Positions 8,225-16,694 of a DNA stretch of 64,000 nt are shown in pieces. The position numbers and the translations under genes are program-made. Each line of letters opens with the position of its first letter. The first letter of the stretch is position 1. Source of the DNA: RUG11462 sp045649405 (GTDB lineage Bacteria; Bacillota; Clostridia; Oscillospirales; Acutalibacteraceae); contig JAZRPW010000007.1 of assembly GCA_045649405.1 (NCBI GenBank), forward strand, positions 1 to 64,000, given 5' to 3'. A model generated the notes under the pieces. That model saw only the letters and a program-made list of their open reading frames with translations, did no database searches and was not told the origin of the DNA.

Positions 8225-8578
8225 ATGTACGCAATTTTTGAAACCGGTGGTAAACAGTACAAAGTTGAAAAAGGCGATGTAGTGTTTATCGAAAAAATCG
8301 ATGCAGCTGAAGGCGAAAATGTAATTTTCGACAAAGTTTTGTACACAAGCAATGGCAAAACTACTAAAGTAGGTACTCCTTACTTAACTACAGTTGTTGG
8401 TGCTAAAGTGTTAAAACAAGGTAAAGATAAGAAAATCACTGTTTTCACTTACAAACCAAAGAAAAACGAAAAAAGAAAGCTTGGTCATAGACAACCATAT
8501 ACTAAGGTTGAAATCCTTGCTATCGGTACAAAAGCTACTGTTAACAAGACTCTTAATCCAGCTGAAAAAGAAGCTTAA
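8225..8578 (+). CDS. rplU: 50S ribosomal protein L21
   Basis: A 117-residue ribosomal protein of the large subunit that binds 23S rRNA. It begins MYAIFETGGKQYKVEKGD and contains the basic KKNEKRKLGHRQPYTKVEI motif typical of bL21. It is about 15 residues longer than usual at the C-terminus. GGAAG precedes the ATG. First gene of the standard Firmicutes order rplU-prp-rpmA. Confidence 0.97.
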   Translation: MYAIFETGGKQYKVEKGDVVFIEKIDAAEGENVIFDKVLYTSNGKTTKVGTPYLTTVVGAKVLKQGKDKKITVFTYKPKKNEKRKLGHRQPYTKVEILAIGTKATVNKTLNPAEKEA

Positions 8579-8583
8579 GTATT

Positions 8584-8907
8584 ATGACAAAGTTTGTTCT
8601 TTATACTGAAAAGGAACATTTCAAAGGTTTTGAAGCAACCGGTCATTCAACTAATAATGAGAATGACAATTTAGGCAAACTTGTTTGCTCGGCTGTTTCA
8701 TCAGCAGTTATTATGGCTGCTAACACTATTACCGATGTGCTTAATTTAAAAGCTGATGTGAGTGTTGGCGATGGGTTTTTAAAAGTAATTATTGATAACC
8801 CAACCGAAAGTTCAGATTTAATTATCAAGGGCTTGCAACTTCATATGAATGAGCTTAAAAATGAGTATGTTGGAAAGATTGAAATTTATAACGGAGGTTT
8901 ACACTAA
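8584..8907 (+). CDS. prp: Ribosomal-processing cysteine protease Prp
   Basis: A 107-residue cysteine protease that removes the N-terminal extension of L27 in Firmicutes. The catalytic dyad region is visible: GHS at residues 20-22 and LVCSAVSSAV with the active Cys at about residue 34. It sits between rplU and rpmA as in other Firmicutes, and its stop overlaps the ATG of rpmA by one base (8907), so translation is coupled. The presence of an extended L27 next to it supports the call. Confidence 0.93.
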   Translation: MTKFVLYTEKEHFKGFEATGHSTNNENDNLGKLVCSAVSSAVIMAANTITDVLNLKADVSVGDGFLKVIIDNPTESSDLIIKGLQLHMNELKNEYVGKIEIYNGGLH

Positions 8908-9191
8908 TGATTAGAGTTAATATTACATTATTCGCACACAAAAAAGGTGTTGGTTCTACTAAAAACGGTCGTGATTCTGAATCAAAAAGACTTGGTTTGA
9001 AAAGAGCTGATGGCCAATTTGTTTTAGCAGGTAACATTCTTGTTCGTCAAAGAGGTACTCACTTCCACCCAGGCACAAACGTTGGCAAGGGTAAAGATGA
9101 TACTTTGTTTGCTAAAGTTGACGGTAAAGTTAAATTTGAAAACTTTGGCGCTGGCAGAAAGAAAGTTAGCGTTTACGCTGAAGCTGAATAA
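8907..9191 (+). CDS. rpmA: 50S ribosomal protein L27 with cleavable N-extension
   Basis: A 94-residue large-subunit protein that reaches the peptidyl-transferase centre. The mature start is AHKKGVGSTKNGRDSESKRLG, preceded by the nine-residue extension MIRVNITLF, which matches the form cut by Prp. The extension differs from the common MLxxxLQFF but keeps a hydrophobic residue plus Phe just before the cut. The ATG follows GGAGG inside the end of prp. A strong terminator follows at 9208. Confidence 0.97.
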   Translation: MIRVNITLFAHKKGVGSTKNGRDSESKRLGLKRADGQFVLAGNILVRQRGTHFHPGTNVGKGKDDTLFAKVDGKVKFENFGAGRKKVSVYAEAE

Positions 9192-9207
9192 TTTAAAGCA
9201 ATTTAAA

Positions 9208-9240
9208 AACCACTTAAGCATTTGCTTAAGTGGTTTTTTG
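9208..9240 (+). terminator. Terminator after rpmA
   Basis: Stem AACCACTTAAGC / GCTTAAGTGGTT with a 4-base loop and a T6 tail. Confidence 0.9.
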
Positions 9241-9280
9241 TTTTCGGCGACAAGCAAACTACTGCCCTACGAATACAAAC

Positions 9281-9311
9281 AAAAAGAGGATTGATTAACA
9301 ATCCTCTTTTT
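9281..9311. terminator. Bidirectional terminator overlapping the spoVM stop
   Basis: Stem AAAAAGAGGATT / AATCCTCTTTTT. The spoVM stop codon (9295-9297) lies in its loop, so the last spoVM codons form one arm. Confidence 0.8.
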
Positions 9312-9378
9312 TAATTTTAAAAATCTTTCTTAAAATACCTTTTAGCAATTTTGGGCTTTTTAATACTACAACTTGCAT
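9295..9378 (-). CDS. spoVM: Stage V sporulation protein M (SpoVM)
   Basis: A 27-residue amphipathic peptide, MQVVVLKSPKLLKGILRKIF followed by KIKKEDC. SpoVM marks the convex forespore membrane in the mother cell and helps anchor the SpoIVA coat base. The pattern of an N-terminal beta-like stretch, KSPKxLxGIxRKIF helix and basic-acidic tail matches clostridial SpoVM peptides. A strong GGAGGT site lies six to nine bases before the ATG. The order prpC-prkC-rsgA-thiN-spoVM is the same as in Bacillus subtilis, which strengthens the call. Confidence 0.9.
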   Translation of the reverse strand: MQVVVLKSPKLLKGILRKIFKIKKEDC

Positions 9379-9392
9379 AAACTTACCTCCAA

Positions 9393-9548
9393 TTAGCACC
9401 TACAATAAGATAGGCCAAGGAGTATTAAAATTAAGCTTAATGCCAACATTATTGCTTTGTAAGGAAAAAATGTTGCAAAAATCACACCGGCTGTAAAACA
9501 AAATATGTAAGTAGATTTGGCTTTGTTTTTTCGCGGTCTGCAACGCAT
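9393..9548 (-). CDS. 51-aa membrane protein upstream of spoVM
   Basis: A short gene coding for 51 residues: a basic N-terminus (MRCRPRKNKAKSTY), two close hydrophobic segments (IFCFTAGVIFATFF and AIMLALSLILILLGL) and a Cys-containing end (SYCRC). It is preceded by AAAGGGG and lies 14 bases upstream of spoVM, which it probably shares a transcript with. I know of no named family, though similar double-membrane-span mini-proteins occur in Clostridia. The position suggests a sporulation or envelope role, which is inference only. Confidence 0.7.
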   Translation of the reverse strand: MRCRPRKNKAKSTYIFCFTAGVIFATFFPYKAIMLALSLILILLGLSYCRC

Positions 9549-9586
9549 AACAACACCCCTTTGCCCTTTTGGTACTTTCTGCTATT

Positions 9587-9615
9587 ATTATATTGCAAAC
9601 TTTGAAAAGTGTGAA
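9587..9615 (-). promoter_or_regulatory. Promoter of the small membrane protein-spoVM unit
   Basis: TTCACA (9615-9610), 17-base spacer, TATAAT (9592-9587), immediately after the thiN stop. It fits sigma-A. No convincing sigma-E boxes were seen. Confidence 0.6.
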
Positions 9616-9619
9616 TTTT

Positions 9620-10234
9620 TTAAAAAACTTTTATCAAAAGTGCATTGCCTTTTGAAACAGAAATTTCTGTATCAAAAGTTGGCTCATTGCTAATTCCAAA
9701 TTGAAAACTTGAATTAATTTCTGCGTTTTCAAGTGGGTATTTTGCGCCGATAATATTAACTCCTTCTAATTTGTCAGAAAGTGAGATAAGTGAAAAATAA
9801 GAGCAACTTTTCCTTTCAATTTTCACTGTGTTTTCTATCAAAAACATTTCGGAATAATCATCAACAATTTTTGCTTTTGCGCCCTTTTCTTGCAAGTACA
9901 AAAGCGCAGAAACATTGCCAAATGTGTGGTCTAATCTGCCACCAATTGCACCTAAAATCAAAAAGTCATCAAAACCTTTTGAAAGCATTAATTTAACCGA
10001 TGCAAATGTGTCAGTATCATCTTTCACGGTTGGTAAAACAAGCATATTTTCTGTCTGTTTTGGCTTGTCAGCAGAGTCAAAATCGCCAACAACAAAGTCA
10101 GGACTAACGCCTAATTTTTCGGCATGCAAAAGTCCACAGTCACAAAAAACAAAGTAATCATCAGGCAAAAGAAAAGATTTTATTTTTTGATAATCTTCTA
10201 TTTTTGCGCCTGATACAATAACGCATCTTTTCAT
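9620..10234 (-). CDS. thiN: Thiamine pyrophosphokinase
   Basis: Converts thiamine and ATP to thiamine diphosphate. Family signatures are VGDFDSADKP near residue 50, KDDTDTFASVKLML near 75, and LILGAIGGRLDHTFGNVSALLYL near 95-117. I choose ATG 10234, giving 204 residues, because it overlaps the rsgA stop as ATGA; the longer frame from 10249 would run 19 bases into rsgA. It stands between rsgA and spoVM as in Bacillus, though rpe, usually between rsgA and thiN, is absent. Confidence 0.93.
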   Translation of the reverse strand: MKRCVIVSGAKIEDYQKIKSFLLPDDYFVFCDCGLLHAEKLGVSPDFVVGDFDSADKPKQTENMLVLPTVKDDTDTFASVKLMLSKGFDDFLILGAIGGRLDHTFGNVSALLYLQEKGAKAKIVDDYSEMFLIENTVKIERKSCSYFSLISLSDKLEGVNIIGAKYPLENAEINSSFQFGISNEPTFDTEISVSKGNALLIKVF

Positions 10235-11118
10235 TTTTGCAACTCCCACTCTTTGTATTTTGACGCTTCTTCATAAAGGCGGCGGTAACTTTCAATTCTG
10301 CTTTGTGGGATTTTTCCTTCTTCAACCGCCTTTAAAATTGCGCAACCTTTTTCTTTTGTGTGAGAGCAAGATGTGAATTTACATTCGCCCAAATATTCTT
10401 CAAATTCCGAAAAACAATATTGCAAATCGTTTTTCATAATCACAGCGGTTTTTTCCATATCAATGCTTGAAAAACCTGGAGTGTCTGCTATGTAACCACC
10501 ATTTACTTCATATAATTCGCTGTGTCTTGTTGTATGTCTTCCCCTGCCAAGTTTTTCGCTGATTTCGGCAGTTGAAATTTGAAATCTGTTGTCGATTGCG
10601 TTCAAAAGACTTGATTTGCCAACACCTGAGTTGCCACAAAAAACAGACAATTTATCTTTAAACAACGGCATTAATTCTTCAACGCCTTGCTCATTTGTTG
10701 CGCTAACAACAAACACTTTAAAACCGCATTTTTCATAGGTTTCTTTAATTTCTTGTGGACTATCTAAATCACTTTTATTAACAACAATTATTGGCTCAAT
10801 TTCGTTTTGTGCCGCAAGCACTGTCATTTTGTCAATTACAAAGTTATTAGGCGCTGGTGAAGCTGTTGATACAACGATAAAAAGCCTGTCGATATTTGCG
10901 ACAGGCGGTCTTATTAATTCATTTTTACGAGGTGCTATTTCTTCAATAACACCTCGCATTTTTTCTGGTTCGGTTATAGAAATTGTCACATAGTCGCCAA
11001 CAAGTGGAGCAAACTCTTTCTTTCTAAAAGAGCCCCTTGCCTTGCATTCAACTATATTTTCTTCGGTTTTTATATAATAAAAACCTGACAACGCTTTTAC
11101 TATAATTCCTTTTGTCAT
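10231..11118 (-). CDS. rsgA: Ribosome small-subunit GTPase RsgA
   Basis: A circularly permuted GTPase that assists late 30S maturation. Order of motifs: N-terminal OB-fold (to about residue 70), G4 VVNKSDLD near 124, G1 P-loop GNSGVGKSSLLNAI near 170, switch region GRGRHTTRHSEL, G3 DTPGFSSID, and a C-terminal zinc site C-x-FTSCSHTKEKGCAI. The length of 295 residues is usual. The ATG has AGAGG upstream and lies nine bases after prkC. Confidence 0.95.
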   Translation of the reverse strand: MTKGIIVKALSGFYYIKTEENIVECKARGSFRKKEFAPLVGDYVTISITEPEKMRGVIEEIAPRKNELIRPPVANIDRLFIVVSTASPAPNNFVIDKMTVLAAQNEIEPIIVVNKSDLDSPQEIKETYEKCGFKVFVVSATNEQGVEELMPLFKDKLSVFCGNSGVGKSSLLNAIDNRFQISTAEISEKLGRGRHTTRHSELYEVNGGYIADTPGFSSIDMEKTAVIMKNDLQYCFSEFEEYLGECKFTSCSHTKEKGCAILKAVEEGKIPQSRIESYRRLYEEASKYKEWELQK

Positions 11119-11127
11119 AATACCTCT

Positions 11128-12879
11128 TTATTCAGTAGCTTGTGTTGCAGCTTCGGTTGCTACAACTTCAGTTACAGCTTCGGTTGTGGCTTCGGTTGCA
11201 GCTGTTGTTTGTGTGGTGGTTGTTTCTTCTTCGCCTTTACTTACGTAAATAGTAACAACATCATCAAGCACTGCACTACTATATGCTCTTGGATATTGAG
11301 AAACTACAACACCTTCATCTGCAGTGTCATAAACCTGAATAACATCACCAATTTTAAGGCCACTATCAAGAATTTTTTGTTTTGCAGTTTCTGAGTAGTT
11401 GCCAACAACGTCAGGCACAATTACATCAATTTCTTCAGGTCCTAATGAAACATACAAAGTAATTTCATCGCCCGAAGAAGCCACTTCATTCGCCTCTGGA
11501 TAAGATTTAATTACACAATCTTTTGCGATTTCATCATCATTTCTTGTTACTTTTTTAACAACAAAGCCATATTCTTCTAAAATTTCTTTTGCTTCGTTAT
11601 ATTCAAGCTTTTCACAATCAGGAATTTTGATTTTTTCTGCGCCTTTAGATACATAAAGAACAATTTTTGATTTTGATTTGATTTTTGTATCTGGTTCAGG
11701 TGATTGTTTATAAATCACACCTGCTTCAAACTCTGAATTGCTTGATTCTTCAATGGTAAAGTTGAATTTTTTGTATTTATCGTCAGATTCAACCTCTGTC
11801 AAGATTTTGCCAACAAAATCAGGACATTTCATTGTTTCATTGCTACCTAAACCAAATGCAAATATGAGCAAACTTGCAATTACAACAACAAATGCTGCTG
11901 CAATGATTGACAATGTTTGAATAAGTTTTGTTCCTTTATCTTTTGGTTGGTAATTATTATAACCATAATCATTATTTTTCACAGAATAATCATCTGCAAC
12001 ATTAACCTGTTGAACGGTTGAAACTGCGAAATCATGACTAAACTGAATGTAAGGGTCTCTTCTAATTTCTTCGATATCTCTTAACATATCAAAAGCAGTT
12101 GGATAACGATTACTTGGTTCTTTTTGCATTGCTGCTAAAATGATTTGCTCAAGACCTTTTGGAATTAAATTGTTAATTTCAGTTGGTCTTACCGCTTCAT
12201 TTTGAAGTTGCATAATAGCAACTGAAACCGCAGAATCTGCTTGAAATGGCAATCTACCAGTTGTCATTTCATATAACAACACGCCAACAGAATAAATGTC
12301 AGACTTGCCATCTGTGTTAGAACCTCTTGCTTGTTCAGGGCTGATATAATGCACAGAGCCAATTGCTTTATCAGTAATTGTTCTTTGCTCGCTTTGAGAA
12401 AACCTTGCAATACCAAAGTCAGCCACTTTTAATGTGCCATCATTCATTAAAATAATGTTTTGTGGCTTAATATCTCTGTGAACAATGCCTTTTTCGTGAG
12501 CGTGTTGAAGCGCTTTCAAAATTTGTGCAGTAAAGAAAGCCGCCTCTTCCCAATCAATTACACCTTTTTGTTTAATGTAATCTTTCAAGGTAATGCCATC
12601 ACAAAATTCCATTACGATATACTGCAACACATCGCCAAAGCTTACATCATAAACCTTAACAATGTTAGGGTGAGACAAAACAGCAATAGCTTTAGATTCA
12701 TTTTTAAATCTTCTTCGAAATTCATCGTTAGCAACAAATTCTTCTTTCAAAATTTTAATTGCAACAATACGCTCGTCAATAACATCATAAGCTTTGTAAA
12801 CACTTGCCATACCACCAGTGCCGACCAATTCATTAACTTCATATCTGCCATCAATTCGCTTGCCTATAAATCTGTCCAT
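11128..12879 (-). CDS. prkC: PASTA-domain Ser/Thr protein kinase PrkC/PknB
   Basis: A membrane Ser/Thr kinase that senses cell-wall fragments and phosphorylates cell-division, wall and metabolic targets. The kinase domain has GTGGMASVYKAY, VAIKILK, HRDIKPQNI and VADFGIARF with all catalytic residues present. One membrane span lies near residues 318-342. Three extracellular PASTA domains follow, at about 350-410, 415-480 and 485-550. The last 30 residues are an unusual Thr/Ala/Glu-rich tail (TTTTQTTAATEATTEA...) that could be glycosylated or span the wall. It pairs with prpC, 14 bases upstream. Confidence 0.95.
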   Translation of the reverse strand: MDRFIGKRIDGRYEVNELVGTGGMASVYKAYDVIDERIVAIKILKEEFVANDEFRRRFKNESKAIAVLSHPNIVKVYDVSFGDVLQYIVMEFCDGITLKDYIKQKGVIDWEEAAFFTAQILKALQHAHEKGIVHRDIKPQNIILMNDGTLKVADFGIARFSQSEQRTITDKAIGSVHYISPEQARGSNTDGKSDIYSVGVLLYEMTTGRLPFQADSAVSVAIMQLQNEAVRPTEINNLIPKGLEQIILAAMQKEPSNRYPTAFDMLRDIEEIRRDPYIQFSHDFAVSTVQQVNVADDYSVKNNDYGYNNYQPKDKGTKLIQTLSIIAAAFVVVIASLLIFAFGLGSNETMKCPDFVGKILTEVESDDKYKKFNFTIEESSNSEFEAGVIYKQSPEPDTKIKSKSKIVLYVSKGAEKIKIPDCEKLEYNEAKEILEEYGFVVKKVTRNDDEIAKDCVIKSYPEANEVASSGDEITLYVSLGPEEIDVIVPDVVGNYSETAKQKILDSGLKIGDVIQVYDTADEGVVVSQYPRAYSSAVLDDVVTIYVSKGEEETTTTQTTAATEATTEAVTEVVATEAATQATE

Positions 12880-12893
12880 TACTTACCCCTCCT

Positions 12894-13625
12894 TTATTTT
12901 TCTTTTGCAACAACAACCGAAATGTTATCGCCACCACCGTTTTTGTTTGCAAGTTCAATTAATTTCTCGCAAACGTCAGGCGCATCATTCTCATTTACAA
13001 TTTTTAAAATATCTTTTTCATCAACATAATTTGTCAAACCATCAGAACAAATAAGAACACAATAATCTTTTTGAAGACCTGTTACACTAAAATCGGTTTC
13101 TAAGCATTCATCAATACCAAGCGCACGAGTAATAACGTTGCGTTTTGGATGATGTTTTGCCTCTTCTTCGGTTATCATATTATTATTGATTAATTGCTGA
13201 ACAATTGAATGGTCATTAGTAATACGTTTTATTCTATCAGGGTAAATAATATACGCACGTGAGTCGCCTGCATGGATTGTATAAGCATAACCCTGAGAGA
13301 TAAACACAACAACTGCTGTGGTGCCCATTCCGTAATAATCATCGTTATTTTGTGCTAAATCAAAAACATCAAGATTTGCACAGTTAACTGCTGATGTCAT
13401 TATTGTTTTTAACTCTTTGTCATTTTGCGAATAGTCAAACTTTTTGACAAAGGTTTCAAAAATTGAGTTTACTGCAACCTCACTTGCAACATTACCAGCA
13501 CGAGCGCCACCCATACCGTCGCAAACAATTAAAATGGCAGTTTCATCATCGAATTTATGAAATTTTATAAAGTCTTGGTTCATATCACGAACTGAACCAA
13601 CATCGGTTTTTCCTGCTACGTTCAC
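12894..13625 (-). CDS. prpC: PP2C-type protein phosphatase PrpC
   Basis: A metal-dependent Ser/Thr phosphatase that reverses PrkC phosphorylation. PP2C metal and phosphate motifs are intact: TDVGSVRDMNQD, LIVCDGMGGARAGNVAS, NDHSIVQQL, LICSDGLTNYV and GGGDNISVVVA. It starts at GTG 13625, eight bases or so after a strong AAGGAGG. At 243 residues the length is standard. It lies between rlmN and prkC in the same unit. Confidence 0.95.
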   Translation of the reverse strand: MNVAGKTDVGSVRDMNQDFIKFHKFDDETAILIVCDGMGGARAGNVASEVAVNSIFETFVKKFDYSQNDKELKTIMTSAVNCANLDVFDLAQNNDDYYGMGTTAVVVFISQGYAYTIHAGDSRAYIIYPDRIKRITNDHSIVQQLINNNMITEEEAKHHPKRNVITRALGIDECLETDFSVTGLQKDYCVLICSDGLTNYVDEKDILKIVNENDAPDVCEKLIELANKNGGGDNISVVVAKEK

Positions 13626-13644
13626 AAAACTGCCTCCTTTTTAA

Positions 13645-14676
13645 TTATTTTTTATGTTTTGCACGAAGTTGACCACAAGAAGCATCAATATCACTGCCAA
13701 GCGTTCTTCTAACAGTTGCATTGAGCCCTTTTTGATTAAGTTTTTCACAAAAAGCATAGACCGACTGTTTGTCTGGCTTTTCGAATTTGCCCTCATGAAC
13801 AGGGTTTGCCGGAATCAAGTTAATATGCGCAATCATTCCGCCAAGCAATTTTTGAAGTTTTTCTGCGCATTCAAAAGTGTCATTAAACCCTTTAATGAGT
13901 GCGTATTCAAACGAAATTCTTCTGCCGGTTTTATCGGTATAATCTTTGCATGCTTTTATTAATTCATCAACACCATACCTATTATTAATAGGCATAATGC
14001 TACTTCTCATTTCATCAAACGGAGCGTGGAGTGAAATTGACAAAGTAATTTGTTTGTCAAGCTCCATTAACTCATAAATTTTTGGAACAATGCCACAGGT
14101 TGAAAGTGAAATGTGGCGCATTCCAATATTTAAACCACCTTCAATGCCGACAAGTTCTAAAAATTTTACAACCTCTTCAAAATTGTCAAGTGGTTCACCC
14201 ATTCCCATCATTACAACATTAGAAATGCGCACACCCAAATCTTTTGAAGCGGTGTGAATTTGCGACAAAATTTCGCCTGCGGTTAAATTACGCTTTCTGC
14301 CATCAATGGTTGAGGCACAAAATTTGCACCCCATATTACAACCGACTTGTGAAGAAACACAAATGCTGTAACCGTGTTTGTATTTCATTACAACCGATTC
14401 AATTAACTCGCCATCATAAAGCGAAAACAAATATTTTACTGTTTCATCAAGTTTTGATTCAAACTTTTTTTCGATTTTGCAAAATGAAACAAAATGCTCT
14501 TTTTGTAATTCTTCTTGCAAAACTTTTGGTACATTTTTCATTTCTTCTAAAGAATCAACACCCTTTAAAAGCCATTCAAAAACCTGTTTTGCACGAAATT
14601 TTGGTTGTTTTAAATTCGAGATTACAGTTTCAATTTCGCTAAGATTCATTGATTTAAGGTCGAAAATAAAACTCAC
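13645..14676 (-). CDS. rlmN: 23S rRNA/tRNA adenine C2-methyltransferase RlmN
   Basis: A dual-specificity radical SAM enzyme that methylates A2503 of 23S rRNA and A37 of tRNAs. The cluster motif is CNMGCKFCAST near residue 113. The methyl-carrying C-terminal Cys is in DIDASCGQLR near residue 333. GMGEPLDN and the SLHAPFDEMR block are also present. The GTG start overlaps the rsmB stop (GTGA), so the two are coupled. Length 343 is normal. Confidence 0.95.
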   Translation of the reverse strand: MSFIFDLKSMNLSEIETVISNLKQPKFRAKQVFEWLLKGVDSLEEMKNVPKVLQEELQKEHFVSFCKIEKKFESKLDETVKYLFSLYDGELIESVVMKYKHGYSICVSSQVGCNMGCKFCASTIDGRKRNLTAGEILSQIHTASKDLGVRISNVVMMGMGEPLDNFEEVVKFLELVGIEGGLNIGMRHISLSTCGIVPKIYELMELDKQITLSISLHAPFDEMRSSIMPINNRYGVDELIKACKDYTDKTGRRISFEYALIKGFNDTFECAEKLQKLLGGMIAHINLIPANPVHEGKFEKPDKQSVYAFCEKLNQKGLNATVRRTLGSDIDASCGQLRAKHKK

Positions 14677-15989
14677 CTCACCTTTTTAAACGCTGATATG
14701 AAAAATCCGTCTGTTTTATGTATATGCGGATAAAGAGTTAAAGTATTAACAAGGTCATCTGGTTGCTTGTTAAACTCATTGCCTATTTCAAAAGGCTCGA
14801 ATTCATCATTTTCAGCCAAAAAACGCTTTACAACCTCTAAATTCTCTTTCTTGTTTAATGTGCAAGTTGAGAAAAATAATAACCCATTTTGCTCTACATA
14901 AGCGGTAGAGGTGCATAGTAAATGATACTGTAACGCCGGAAAATTGTCAACAAAAGCAACATTTTTGTAACGAATTTCGGGCTTTTTGCCTAAAATTCCA
15001 AGCCCAGAACAAGGTAAATCGCACAAAACTTTGTTGAATTTGCCCAAATTAGAATTGAATTTTGAAGCATCATTAACAAACGCCTTAATACTTGTAATAC
15101 CTAATCTTTTTGCGCCTTTTTTGATAAGTTCTACCTTGTGTTCATATAAGTCAAGCGAAACAACTTCGCCTGCGTCTTTCATATTTTCTGCCACCGAAAA
15201 GCTTTTGCCACCTGGCGCTGCGCAAACATCAAGCACACGTTCACCCGCTTTTGCGCCAACAATTTTTGCGCAAATTGCACTTGCGGCATCTTGCACGTGG
15301 AAGAGCCCCTCAGAAAAACCAAACAAATCTCTAACTGAACCTGCGTTTTTAAGCACCAAAACATCTTCAATTAACGGATGATTTTCAACTTCGCAAGTTT
15401 TTGAAAGTTCTGCTTTTAAGTTTTCTACTGAAATTTTCAAGGTGTTTACCTTTAAATTAACCCCTTCAAGCGAGAAAAACCCGTTTAAAATTTCTTCGGT
15501 TTGCTCGCCATATTGCTCTAAAAACAAATTCACAATATCTTCTGAAACAGAATATTTTACTGACAAATATTCTGCAAGAGGTTTTGGATATTCAATTTTC
15601 TTTTCATCACGCAAGAAAGAACGCAAAACAGCATTAACAAAACCACCAAGAGCAGAAAATTTTGATTTTCTTACAATTTTCACTGTTTCATTAACCGCCG
15701 CAGAGTCAGGGATTTTGTCCATAAACAAAATTTGATAAAGCGCAGTTAAAAGTGAAATTAAAATGAATGGTTTTATTTTTTTGATTGGAGTTTTTGAATA
15801 TTTTGAAACAATGTATTGCAAAGTGATTTTGCGCTCTAATGTGCCATAAACAATGCTTGTTGCTAACGCTTTATCTTTTGGCTCAAGGCCTGCAGACTGT
15901 AGCATTTTATCAATGGCAATGTTTGAATAAGCGCCTTCTGTTTCAATTTTCAAAAGGGTTGAAATTGCTTTACTTCTTGCGTTTGACAT
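14673..15989 (-). CDS. rsmB: 16S rRNA m5C967 methyltransferase RsmB
   Basis: Methylates cytosine 967 of 16S rRNA. An N-terminal NusB-like RNA-binding domain spans about residues 1-130. The SAM-dependent domain has VLDVCAAPGGKSF near 245, the DLPCSGLGILGKKPEIRY block with motif IV cysteine near 313, and FFSTCTLNKKEN with the catalytic cysteine near 370. It begins five bases from the metallopeptidase gene upstream. Length 438 fits. Confidence 0.94.
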   Translation of the reverse strand: MSNARSKAISTLLKIETEGAYSNIAIDKMLQSAGLEPKDKALATSIVYGTLERKITLQYIVSKYSKTPIKKIKPFILISLLTALYQILFMDKIPDSAAVNETVKIVRKSKFSALGGFVNAVLRSFLRDEKKIEYPKPLAEYLSVKYSVSEDIVNLFLEQYGEQTEEILNGFFSLEGVNLKVNTLKISVENLKAELSKTCEVENHPLIEDVLVLKNAGSVRDLFGFSEGLFHVQDAASAICAKIVGAKAGERVLDVCAAPGGKSFSVAENMKDAGEVVSLDLYEHKVELIKKGAKRLGITSIKAFVNDASKFNSNLGKFNKVLCDLPCSGLGILGKKPEIRYKNVAFVDNFPALQYHLLCTSTAYVEQNGLLFFSTCTLNKKENLEVVKRFLAENDEFEPFEIGNEFNKQPDDLVNTLTLYPHIHKTDGFFISAFKKVR

Positions 15990-15994
15990 AAATT

Positions 15995-16693
15995 CTAATC
16001 TCTTCTTCTACCTAAAATTCTTAATGCATAATAAAGGAATGTTAAAATTGACTGCATAAGCGCTGCAACATAGGTCATTGCGGCTGCAGACAAAACTTTT
16101 TTAGCACCTTTTACATCACCTTCGCTAAAACGAGGATTGCTCTCAATTGCAACAAGCGCTCTTTTTGATGCGTTAAATTCAACCGGCAAAGTTACAAGTT
16201 GAAAAATAACCGAAAGTGAAAAAACTGCGAGTGCTAAATATAACAAAGGGTAAAAACTAAGCAAATAACCTGCGATTAACAAAATTGGGCTGATGCCTGC
16301 ACCGAAATTGCAGACCGGTACTAATGCTGAACGCATTTTCAACGGACCATAACCTTGCGCATGTTGAACAGCGTGGCCTGCTTCGTGAGCGGCAATGCCA
16401 ACCGCTGCAACTGTGTTGCTTCCAAAAACGCCATCTGAAAGATAAATGGTTTTGTGTGTTGGATTGAAATTATCAGTCAAATTGCCGTTAATTCTTTTAA
16501 CATCAACATCACAAATTCCGTTTGCGCGCAAAATTTCTTTTGCAATCATTTCGCCAGTGAACCCAGCAGAATTAAAAACTTTGCTATATTTTGAATAGTT
16601 TGACTTTACTTTCATTTGCGCATAAAGAGCAATAATTAACCCTGGAATTGCAAACAAAAAGTAGGTTGGGTCAAAATAATAATAAAAAGGCAT
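15995..16693 (-). CDS. YugP-type membrane zinc metallopeptidase
   Basis: A membrane peptidase of the neutral zinc metallopeptidase family (PF04298, YugP in Bacillus). The zinc site HEAGHAVQHAQGY is near residue 107 and a later VEFNASKRA segment supplies the third ligand region. An N-terminal span (YFLFAIPGLIIALYA) and two or three later spans (ILLIAGYLLSFYPLLYLAL) place it in the membrane. I choose ATG 16693 with AGGAG nine bases upstream; the TTG at 16702 overlaps that site. The product is 232 residues. Substrate unknown. Commonly found beside fmt and rsmB in Clostridia. Confidence 0.92.
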   Translation of the reverse strand: MPFYYYFDPTYFLFAIPGLIIALYAQMKVKSNYSKYSKVFNSAGFTGEMIAKEILRANGICDVDVKRINGNLTDNFNPTHKTIYLSDGVFGSNTVAAVGIAAHEAGHAVQHAQGYGPLKMRSALVPVCNFGAGISPILLIAGYLLSFYPLLYLALAVFSLSVIFQLVTLPVEFNASKRALVAIESNPRFSEGDVKGAKKVLSAAAMTYVAALMQSILTFLYYALRILGRRRD

Positions 16694-16694
16694 T

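Noticed and set aside
9244..9280. Slightly GC-richer patch as a remnant of an interspersed repeat
   Set aside because: It is short, lacks clear palindromes, and I cannot compare it with other copies in this window.
12460..13054. Rightward ORF of 189 codons across prkC and prpC
   Set aside because: It is antisense to two clear, motif-complete genes and has no recognisable domain.
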